23,524 nucleotides of DNA from assembly GCA_019693395.1 (NCBI GenBank), contig JAAMXP010006189.1, positions 1-23,524 of the forward strand. Reading direction: 5' to 3'. The notes below the pieces were generated by a model. It was not told where the DNA came from. It saw only the letters and a program-made list of their open reading frames with translations, and did not search any database. This document shows positions 12,701 through 21,614 of this stretch, piece by piece (the stretch's first letter is position 1; each line of letters starts with the position of its first letter). Source of the DNA: Ettlia oleoabundans. Taxonomy: Eukaryota; Chlorophyta; Chlorophyceae; Chlamydomonadales. Made by a program: the position numbers and the translations under genes.

Positions 12701-14281
12701 CTGCTGCCGCTGTTGCTGCTGCCTACTGAGCTGCAGCATGCGCTGCCGCTTGGCCAGCGGGATGAGCTCCTCATCCTCCTCTTCCTCACTACCAACCTCC
12801 TCATCTCCTGCTGATGCTCTTTTGCCTGTGCCTGCTCCAATCACTGCTGCTTCTGACGGCTGCCGCTTCTGCTTGCCCATGCCGGACCCCAGCAGGTGTT
12901 GCTGCTGTTGGCTGCCGCCGAGCATCGAAGGGGCGTGCGTAGTGGCGGCGCCACCACCCCACTTTCCTCCATCGTCCCCGCTGCTGGCAAGCTCCTCTCC
13001 CAGGGCTTTGGAGAGCCGAGCTTTCAGACCGCCAACCTTTTGCCGGTGCCGCTGCTGCAGCCCCGCAGCCGTAGCACCCGGCCGCCCATTGCCTGCTGCT
13101 GCTGGCGCTGCTGCCGGCGCCACTGCTGCTTGTTGCTGAGCAGGTCCTGCTGCCGGTACAGTAGCTTTGGCTGTGCTTGTTTCTGAAGCTTCAGGGTACT
13201 CGCCTGCACACGCAGCTGCCGCCGTTCCTGCCGTGGGCGTTCCAGGGATGGCGGCACCAGAGCTGCCGTCAGCCGTTGCTCCACCTGCCTTTGGCACACC
13301 CTGACGTCTCAGGGCTTGCCACAGCTTCAGCTTGACCTTGCCGTCGTTGGTGGTCACTACTTCAAACCTGCTTGCTGCAGCGCCAGAGCCGGCACCAGCC
13401 ACTGCCTCAGACCCAGACTCGGACTGCCCTGCCGCGGGTGCTGGCTGCACCGCGGCAGCTGCTGAGCGCCCCACTACAGCTGATGGATGCGTGGCTCGGG
13501 CTGCTACAGGCTCTGTGGCTGTTGCTGCTGCTCCTGCTGTTATTTGATGCACAGCTGCCCCTGCTGCAGCTGCTGCACCGGAAGGCGGCTGAGATGTATT
13601 TCCAACCAGGCCCTCAGCTCTGTTGCGGGGATCGTGCCGATGCTGCTGACGTGGCGGTGCAGTGCTCTGCTGATTTGCGCGTTTCACACCGCCTGCTGCC
13701 GGCATATGCGCTGTAAAGGCTGCATCTTTGCTGTCCAGCGGCTCGGGCTTCACCAGAACAGTTGGGTACGCTGGCCCAGTTGCAGGTTCTGCCGCTGCTG
13801 CTGCAAATCTGGCTTTCCAGGCTACATGGGTGCGACCACCACTGCCAGCGTAGGCTGCTGCAGCGTCTGCTTTGGCACTGCCTGGAAGCACATGACCCTG
13901 CAGTGAAAGCTCCAGACAGTAATAACATGACATATCGTATCAAGTTGAGCACTCAATAGGCAGCCAACCAGAGTTTACACAAGCAGAGGCTGATTGTGGG
14001 GATGGCGGTAGCGGCAGGGTCGCTGGCGGCAAGGTGCCCACCTTGGCCGCAGCAGGGTCGTAGCCCAATGCCGACACAGTCTCCACCCTCAGCTGCTCAA
14101 AACGTATCACATGTCGGTCGGCCTGGCGAATGCTCTCCTGCGGATGGGTCAGGGAGCACAAATCTTTAATGAGATACGGGCGTACTTGCTATCACGAGCC
14201 TCGTCACAGCTTTGCGGAGCTTACATCCAAGACTGTGAGCGCGTTGCGGGCTTGCTGCAGCTGCTGCCACAAGGCCGTCAT
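9744..14281 (-). CDS. Gln-rich protein with RNase H1 N-terminal-like domain and C-terminal J domain
   Basis: Not a family I recognise as a whole. Exons, minus strand: (first coding exon) 14281-14225, 14137-13979, 13897-11542, 11227-10362, 10167-10066, 9824-9744; about 1,206 residues. Residues 1-50 form a charged helix (LWQQLQQARNALTVLD, then ESIRQADRHVIRFEQL). A long Ala-, then Gln-rich region follows, with an acidic patch, a SUMO-interaction-like VIELLSDSEG (655 on) and two VKxE sites (K122, K622). At about 836-880 KWYAVSKGRRPGLYTTWADC joins across an intron to GQVLGFRGGEYKTFASEAAA: the RNase H1 N-terminal / viroplasmin-type fold, known to bind RNA-DNA hybrids or dsRNA. Residues about 1145-1203 are a J domain (KLKEAYRLAVRMYHPDSNSR, HPD at 1172-1174), the Hsp70-stimulating module. 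No RNase H catalytic domain is present. Intron 10361-10168 has a GC donor. The start is uncertain: an extra exon 14432-14404 (MPLRRLCGG) could join at 14303, or translation could begin at ATG 13933. A nuclear location is only a guess from composition. Confidence 0.72.
11630..13870 (-). repeat. CAG/CAA-rich coding low-complexity region (polyGln)
   Basis: The minus (coding) strand is dominated by CAG and CAA with interspersed GCA/GCC, giving runs of Gln, Ala, Pro and Glu. It is densest at about 12540-12740 and 11640-11770. The runs are imperfect, so these are cryptic rather than pure triplet repeats. The same composition keeps other frames open on both strands (for example 11920-12729 and 12576-13139 plus), which are shadows. 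Confidence 0.85.
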
Positions 14282-14517
14282 AAACTTCGCCGACGCATGT
14301 TGGCTTGTAGTATGGTGAGTAATGAGTCAGAAGCAGGTGGGGTCATTTTTCAAAAAAGCGCGCTCGACTGATGGAATGGAAGGCGGTGCCTCCATTCAGC
14401 CACCTGCCGCCACACAGGCGCCGCAGCGGCATTTGTTCTAATGGCGCAGGATGCACTCAAGCCACTGTTGGCAAATTGTCAATCCTTCAACAACATGACT
14501 CACGTGGCGTACACCCG

Positions 14518-14522
14518 TTACA
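14518..14522 (-). terminator. Candidate polyadenylation signal of ALG1
   Basis: The minus strand reads TGTAA here, about 29 nt past the ALG1 stop codon. TGTAA is the usual chlorophyte poly(A) signal. The site also lies within about 90 bp of the possible 5' end of the next minus-strand gene, so the two transcription units are packed tightly. Confidence 0.45.
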
Positions 14523-14550
14523 TAACAGTTGCATTTCACGTGAACAGCTC

Positions 14551-17500
14551 TCACGCCTTGACTTTGCCCAGGCCGCGCCCCGCCCTGCTAGTGCCGTTCT
14601 GCGGCGCAGGCCCCTCCAGCACCGGCAGGACCGTCTTGCGCCAGGTGTCATGCCAACGTGCCATGCTGGCACCCTCTACGCCACGCCGCAGCTGTCCCAG
14701 CAGCCGGTTGCCCTCGGCGCTGCCAGTGGCGGACCGGAAGCATTCCACTAGCTGCTGTGCCAGCTGGTGGGGGGTGGAGAAGAGCAGGCCGTTGTGTTCG
14801 TGCGACACAAGCTCCCCAATGCAGCTGTAGGTGAGGGCGCAGACGGGCAGCCCACACCCAAACATGTCAACTACCTGCATGGGCAGGCAGGAGGAAAAGT
14901 GATCCCCCAAAACCATGCGATATGGAGGTAGGCCACGATGTAGATTAGGTGCCTCAGTCCGTACTGCTTCAGGGCCAAGGTACTATGGAGGTCACTCTTG
15001 TCCCCACCACTTTGTGCCCTCAACCGTCACACACATACTCCCACCGACTCCGTCAGGCAGCAGGCACACAAAGTCAGGGGATAGGCCCCTCACAGCAGCA
15101 CATAGACGTCCCTTGAACCCCCATCCGCTGACACACAGGTAGCCAAACTGTTAGGAGTTACCCTTCATTTTAGGATGCTCATGCCTTCCTCAGGCCTAAT
15201 AATCTCAAAAACACCCACCTTCATGGGCAGGTCCAGGCCGCTGGATGAGGCGTGCAGCGAGATGCCCAGGTCAGCACAGCCCAGCAGGCGAGGGTAGTCC
15301 TCCGGCTCCAGCCACAGCGTCCTGCATTTGTTGCGACACGAAGGAAGAGCAAGGAGAGACAGCACATTTGGCATGTGGGGCGGGGTTGGGGCATATCTCC
15401 TGCTGCAAGATTCCGCTGTGGAGCAATTAGGGCAGAGGAACGCGGCAGAGCAGGCAGTTTTGGCAGCGGCAATTTGGGCGGGTGAGAGGCCCAACAAGAC
15501 TTGGCTAATACAACGTGTGCAACGAGGGCCAGATGCCCCACGAGGTATGGATGCATATATAGAGCACAGAGCAAACAGCTGGGGAGAGCATTGCTCCCTA
15601 AAAACATGCAAGTAGATTGCTCCCATTTGATTTACCTGAAAGCCACGTGGCGCAGGTCCATACGCGCCATGCGCCGCTCAAACTCCTCCCGCTGCGGCCC
15701 CCGCCCCGTCACCAGGAACAGAATCTTTGGGTACAGTGCAGAGCGGCGAGATCGTCGTGCCCGCCCGTCATACAGCTGCGTGAAAGCAGCAAGAAAGAAA
15801 GGGAATTTAATACAGTGGCAGCGGGAAGAGTCACGATGAGAGAAATGGGCGTGTAGCAAGTACCTGTGAAATTACAGATGCAGGAAATGCATCTGGCAGT
15901 ACCCAAGCGCAAATTCAAACCTGGTCTGCATTTGCAGCGGTGCTCCAACATCGTACTGGCAAGTTGGGCAGGGAACTGGCTCGGTTCATCCCAAGGCATT
16001 TTGCCAGGCTAATTGCAGCTGCCGCCTCACTCACCTCTGCAGCCTTGAGCAGCAGCGCAAAATCCTCGTCAGGTGTCCAGCTCGTGCTACTAACCACCAG
16101 CGCCGGCCGCCCCTCACGCTCCTGTACACCCGCTGCTGCAGCCTCCCGTACCAACGACCGCCTGCGCCCGTTGCTGTTGCTCGGGTTGTTGGCTATGTGG
16201 CCGGTGCTCCCGTTCATGATGGGCTCCTGCAGCGTGCACAGCGTGCTGCCCAGCGCCACTTCACCAGTGCTGTACAGCTCCGCGACAAAGTCGTGCGGGT
16301 GCAGCGCCTTTGCCAGCGCTGGCTGCAACTTGAGCAGTAACGTGTGCTTCTCCTGTAGGCGCAGGGTGGCACCGGCATGAGGTGCAAGCTCAGCAATAGT
16401 GCGGATTGGGGCGGCACGAAAGGGTGAGGGGTGAATTTCTACCCCGCATGGCTGTGCACATGCTACGATTTTAACAGGCTGGCAACCTGCTGGCAACTTG
16501 AGCAGGTGGCCGGGCGACAAGGCTATAAGTTGGCAGGGAGGCGTACTCAGATGCAAGCAGCCAGGGGGCCAGCAGTGCAGCAGCCACCTACCTGCAGGCT
16601 AGCAGGACGAAAGAAGTCTGGGGGCCGATCGTAGAACACTGTGGCCTGCACCCCCCAGTGCCGCGCCAGCTCTGCCTGCATGGCGCGAGTGACACACAGC
16701 GAAGCGTGCGCAGCACGGCCCCAGTACCGCTCGTATCGCTCCGCCAGCCGCACCTGTACCGACAAAGGAGGAGCAGTACAGGTGGGTTGCAAACAGACAG
16801 TGGAGGTTTTTGCTTTTTTAAGAAGGCTGATGTGCAGTTGCTCAAACTGTAGCAAGTACATTTGGGCACGGTTAGTAGCCCACTCAGTGCTGGGCCAACT
16901 ACGTGCCAACCGCAAACATCAAGCCAAACCAACCATGAACTCTACATCCAGCCATATCAGTAAACAACCCGTCCTAACCCGCTCACCACTGGATGGCCTC
17001 GTCCCATGCCTATTGCCATCAGGGTGTAGGCAAAGTTGTGCCAGTCAAAGATGAGGCGTGCCCGGTGGCGGGCCGCTGCCAGGCGGCAGACCAGCATTGT
17101 GGGGATGGCTGGCGGCAGCTGCAGCAGGATTGCGTCGGGGCGCGGCAGCGACACCAGCATCATCCACAGCAGGGTCGCAAGCTGCAGCAATGCCTTAGCC
17201 AGCAGCGCAAACAGCCGCGGAAGGCGGCGCAGTAGCGGCGGCCTGCAGGGCGATGCAAGGAGTTGAATGGGGGCGGGCCACATAGGTTCTGGGCAGGCAC
17301 ACAGCAGGCGGGCTGCTTGGTTGTGGGTAAGGTAACGTCCTTCCAGTCCTCTAGCACCCTGCCCGGTTGTCCCAAATGCCCTGTACTCACATAACCACCC
17401 ACGCATTCGAGCAGCCCGCATAGCCCGCTTCACACTCACAAGTCTGGCAGGTATCGCACACTGAGGCGCCCATCGGCAATGGGCTCCCGCAGCTCTTCTA

Positions 17501-17725
17501 TCCCAGCTGCGCCTCGGTAACCGATCATTATAACCTCATATCCAGGCTGCAGCTACGACAGGGATGATTCCGGACGACTAAAACAGACCTTTTAGGTACA
17601 AGTGGCGGCAGGGCGGTTGGCGGCAGGCAGCGGCGGCGCACCGTCTTGCACAGCGACGACGCGTGGTATTGCATGCGGGGGCTGCGCCCCACGTCACCCA
17701 GCACCATGACCCAGCACCGGGGCAT
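14551..17725 (-). CDS. ALG1: ALG1 beta-1,4-mannosyltransferase (GDP-Man : GlcNAc2-PP-dolichol)
   Basis: Adds the first mannose from GDP-mannose to GlcNAc2-PP-dolichol on the cytosolic face of the ER, in N-glycan precursor assembly. Exons, minus strand: 17725-17642, 17552-17440, 17242-16987, 16753-16592, 16352-16035, 15775-15636, 15321-15219, 14874-14551; 1,500 bases, 499 residues, against about 450-465 in yeast and human. Matches run end to end: [20 protein letters not shown] at the N-terminus, a hydrophobic stretch ([20 protein letters not shown]), [46 protein letters not shown] across an intron, [67 protein letters not shown] and a [13 protein letters not shown] segment. An algal insert rich in Asn, Ser and Arg precedes SSTSW. 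The 3' splice site at 16353 was chosen because [12 protein letters not shown] matches the family; an earlier AG at 16452 would insert 33 residues. The usual N-terminal membrane anchor is not seen before ATG 17725. Confidence 0.95.
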
Positions 17726-19241
17726 GGCTGACGCCGCCGGTGCGCTTCTGGCGGGCCCGAGCACGGCGCGATTGTTGAACCTTACAAGAGCGGGGCTCCC
17801 CAATCGGCGAGCAAATGCAACATCTTGCAGCCCACAGTAACGAATGGAACGGGGGAAACGCGGTTGACAATGTGCATGGAATGCGCCGCCTCCATGCCGG
17901 CGTCAGCGTGCTTCATCACCGCCGCCCACATGGTGCACACATGGAGCTAAAACATGAGTAAGCTCCCAATACCTATCTTTACATAGCGTTGCAGATGTAA
18001 CTATGTTCCTGTTAATGACTGCCAGTTTCAACAAAAAGTATTACTGCAGGGTTGTTGCTTTGCCGAGCGGTATGATATCTACTGCCCCTTCGATTCTGGG
18101 CTGCTATTTGCAGCATCTCCAGCTGTACACGTACCATACCATGTTGATTCAGGGCTGATACATATGTCAGTTGTGCTTAGGGAGTTGCGGCTTTACCGAC
18201 AGTAGTACTGGTCATGCTGTTGGTGGGCACTGAGCTGGCTCAACCTGGATTCTACATGTTAATGGTGCATCATGCAATGGTATCATAAGAAAGTATACAC
18301 ATGTCTAAGGAGCGATTGGTAATCTTAAGCTGCTAGAGTATGTAATAAGCTGCTAGAGTATGTAATAACAAAATAATCAAAGAAAACACAAATGTCACTT
18401 TTCCAAGCTCGGCTTTTGTTGCACTGCACCCTCCCCCATCATCCACCCTACGACCGGCCCGCTGTTGTTGCCCACACTAATCGTTGCCAGTTAACGCTGC
18501 CACCTCCTCCACTTTCCTCTCGTACCCTTGGAAACACGCTCCGTTATGTCCATGGGGGCGGCTGGCAAAGCTGCACGGATGAGCAGCATGTGTGCATAAG
18601 GAGCGGTCCCCAGAATGCGCTGACCTGCAGGTATGAAGATGGGCCAGCAGTGTGAAGACATGTCGGGCGTTGTAGGAATCTAAGTGCAGAAAGGACTTTG
18701 CTAGAATTGAGGAGCCATAACTGAGCCAAAGCTGGGTGGCATCACCCCGGGCGAAATAAACGGATGTCTAGCCGGCTCAACTGGGCAGGATTGCACTTGC
18801 AGCTGCATGGCATGCTGCGTGGGCGCTGTGCAAGTGCACCTTGAGCATGTAAAGGAGCAGAAGGTGTAAACACTGTGTGACGCAGCACAAAATCCTCGCC
18901 AATGTAGAACCAAGCAGACCATTGGGCTCACGAGAAGCATTTTAACTGGTGCTCGCAGCGGGTACAACACCTACTGCTGACAGCGACAGCTGGAAGCAAA
19001 GTAACCGAACCCTTTAAAGCAGCTCACAGCGTGCATTTCAACTAAATCGCCTTCGCGATATGACCATTTGCGTCCTTTCCCAGTCCTGCTGCCACCGCAA
19101 CCACCGGCATCTGTCCCCAATGAAGGCCCTCAGGTCACAGTTAGGTTTGGACCTGGTCCACTCTTACGAGGAAACCAATTGGCACATTGGATACCGACGC
19201 ACCTTGGCACCTGGGTTCCTGCTTCCTCCTGCTGCTTCCAG
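17726..19241. other. Intergenic region between ALG1 and the enoyl-CoA hydratase gene
   Basis: It should hold the ALG1 promoter and 5' UTR on the right-hand side of 17725 and the hydratase 3' UTR near 19241. The part from about 17940 to 18400 is visibly AT-richer than its surroundings and has a 20-bp tandem repeat. Open frames at 18392-18655 plus and 18701-18970 minus match no family convincingly. A short TLGNTLRYV string in the first is discussed in the findings. No gene is called. Confidence 0.5.
18326..18365. repeat. 20-bp direct tandem repeat containing TGTAA
   Basis: Two identical adjacent copies of TAAGCTGCTAGAGTATGTAA, followed by another TAACA. Each copy ends in TGTAA, the chlorophyte poly(A) motif on the plus strand, but no plus-strand gene ends here that I can identify. 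Confidence 0.9.
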
Positions 19242-21614
19242 CTAGCAGCCTCCTCCGCCGTCGCCGCCGCCTCCTCCTCCGTCGCCACCGCTTCCACATC
19301 CATAGCCTCCTCCACCCCAAGCTCCCACAGAGTATGGCTCAACTGCAGAGTTCCTACTGCGATACTGACTCGTACTGCGGTACTGAGTTGCATCAAAGTA
19401 CTGACTTGTACTGGGGTACTGAGTTGCACCACGGTACTGACTTGTACCACGGTTCTGACTCGTACTGCGGTTCTGACTCTTTTCGCGTGCCTGGCGAGCC
19501 GCGTGATCCCTGGCGAGCATGTTTTTGTGAGTGCCGATGAGCATCAGGCCCAGGCAGATGCGGACCTGCAGGGAATAGAACATTTTAGCAGGTGTAACTT
19601 GAACCGCAGGAGCCATACATCACACGGGCAAGGGCATGCAAGCGCAGTGAACCTTGGGAGTCACGACGTGGTACAGCCATCAAGGAGCAAAGGCCTTGGT
19701 GAACAAAAGGCTTCTACATGATGAGAAATGAAGCATATCGAGCACAGAAGAGGCTGGGAAGACATGCAGGCATCCAATAAAAAAGGCGGCACGGCTGGGG
19801 CAGCTCACTTTGAGCCAGGCCCGCACCAGGGCCCCTGCTTTTTTTGATGCCAGGTACAATTTGAAGTTGTGCACCAGCAGTCGATGCAGGCGGCAAGCGG
19901 CAGCATTGCGGAATGCTTCACCCTCCTGCAGCAGTTGGTTCACCAGTCTCAGTTGAAAGCGTGCCAGCCAAAAAAGGGATGGACAGGAGCACACTTGCAG
20001 TCAACAAGACATACTGAATACAACATAAGCAATGCAATTGAAGCTACAATGTGGTGTCTGGCTGTGTCTGTCGCACACCAGGTGGATGAGCCAGATCACC
20101 TGATCAAGAGCCACTGGAGCGTCAGCAGTGAGTCCCTTAGCCACTGCTTCCAGCAGCAGCTGGTAATGCAGCTGGCCCCGGTGTTTCTTGCCGACCCTCG
20201 CTCTTGCTGCTTCCGATGTCCATGCCTCGTTTAATCCTTCCAACCAGCCCAGATGCTGCAGTGGCATTGCTGCTGCAACGTCTAACAACCAAGGGATTGC
20301 CTTACGGGAGCTGCTACAAAGGCAAGCCCTTCTTGCAAATTTGCATGCCCCAAGATGCAGCCCAGGGGAGGCCTGCCAGCTGGCTGGCATACTCAGCGTA
20401 TCATACCTTCACGAGCGGCGTCGCATACAGCGCACACTGGCGCTTAACCCTGCCAGCGGCTATCTCCAAAGCCATATGTCGAGCGGCCTGCAGCAATTCT
20501 GCTGCCTCCACAACCTTATCTACCAGCCCCAGCTCCACCGCCACCTCTGCCTCGACGGGCTGCCCGGTAATCATGAGCTTCAGGGCCTGCAGCCGTTTTG
20601 CCCAAGCAGGCATGATTGACACCTGCCAGCACCCAAAGACAAAAAAAACCAGGGCTGCCCTCCACGCTGTTGGCAAAGGTGTGTCCTGCTTTACAGCGGT
20701 GCGTGAGCCACAGGCTGCCCTCACCGGCTCTGTGCCCACCAACCGCGGCAGCCGGCGGGTGCCGCCAAACCCTGGAAGGAGGCCCAGTTGCACTTCAGGC
20801 ATCCCCAACAGCGACCCTGCAGCAGACACAGAAGTGGTCAAGAGTTTGGTGACACGAGACCGGCAAATGGGCAAAGGGACTGCACCAGCAGTTGTATGAT
20901 CAGCTCTACGCTCATAGGGCAGGGAGAGTGCGCAAAAGACATCAAATCCGCACCAGGCCGCCCAAACCCTAATACCAGGTTGGACAGAACTTGCCTTTGG
21001 TGCAAACTCTGCCATTGCAAGCCATAGCCAGCTCAAGGCCACCCCCAAGCGCAGCGCCCTCAATGGCAGCCACTGTGGGCTTGGTGCCGCTTTCCAGCAG
21101 GGCAGAGAACTGCTCCACCACCTCGTTCCGCCGCTCTAACAGGCTCTCCATGGCAGTAGTTCCAAACAGGTTGAAGTCAAACCCGGCGCAAAACCTTCCT
21201 GCGCGCCAGCGGTGGGGCAGCCAGCTGCGCGATGGCGGCGATGCACATGTGGCAGTGTGGATTGGTGTACCGCGGAGCGGGCACCAGGGTCTCACCTCCT
21301 GCGCCTGTTAAAACAATTGCTTCCACTTCAGGGTCGTCCTGCGCCTTACTGAGTTGCTTGAATAAATCCTCCAGCACTGCAGCCAGGAAACGGCGCTGGT
21401 GTGAGGAGGGGGCAGCAACTCTGAATGCCAGACGGCTGAGAGCCCCAGGACAAACGGGAAAAGGGCTAAAAGCCGTGGCGACAGGTGTCGCGGCTATCAA
21501 GCATCTAAACTTACACTCAGGCCGCAGCGCGTTGACAGGAGGACTCTGTAGGGTTATGACGGCCGCCGCACCATCCATTGCCTGCGTGACCAGAGCCTGG
21601 TCATGGAGAGGCAT
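19242..21614 (-). CDS. Enoyl-CoA hydratase (MFP-type N-terminal half) with repeat and Gly-rich tail
   Basis: Predicted to hydrate 2-trans-enoyl-CoA to 3-hydroxyacyl-CoA. Exons, minus strand: 21614-21515, 21376-21296, 21198-20995, 20816-20725, 20586-20407, 20255-20100, 19925-19809, 19565-19242; 1,254 bases, 417 residues. The crotonase fold spans about 10-240: AAVITLQSPPVNAL, GRFCAGFDF, EGAALGGGLELAMAC (Glu116), GMPEVQLGLLPGFGGTRRLP (Glu136). The two Glu are 20 apart, as are the paired catalytic Glu of this family. Residues about 240-310 (to GEAFRNAAACRLHRLLVHNF) resemble the helical linker of plant and algal multifunctional beta-oxidation proteins. The 3-hydroxyacyl-CoA dehydrogenase part that should follow is absent. 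Instead exon 8 encodes a basic helix, seven hexapeptide repeats (Thr-Ser-Gln-Tyr-Arg-Ser type) and a Gly-rich end. There is no SKL-like peroxisomal signal at the C-terminus. Intron 20994-20817 has a GC donor. ATG 21614 is the first good start; the frame stays open upstream to about 21743 without another ATG. Confidence 0.85.
19353..19478 (-). repeat. 18-bp coding minisatellite, seven units
   Basis: Seven 18-bp units in register, each ending in GACT or GAGT on the plus strand, encode seven hexapeptides of the form [T/A/K][S/T]Q[Y/N]x[S/G/D] at the hydratase C-terminus. Units differ at several positions but none breaks the frame. Confidence 0.9.

Noticed and set aside
11920..13906. Plus-strand frames rich in Ala, Cys or Leu (for example 11920-12729, 12576-13139, 13487-13906)
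   Set aside because: These are shadows of the Gln-rich coding region; CAG repeats read on the other strand give Leu, Cys and Ala runs.
13940..13942. TGA read as selenocysteine to join the two in-frame open frames
   Set aside because: A clean 81-bp intron removes it in phase, and there is no Cys-homologue context or evident SECIS reason to prefer recoding.
16353..16451. 33 extra ALG1 residues ([12 protein letters not shown]...) from an earlier acceptor at 16452
   Set aside because: In phase, but the later acceptor at 16353 gives [14 protein letters not shown], which fits the family much better.
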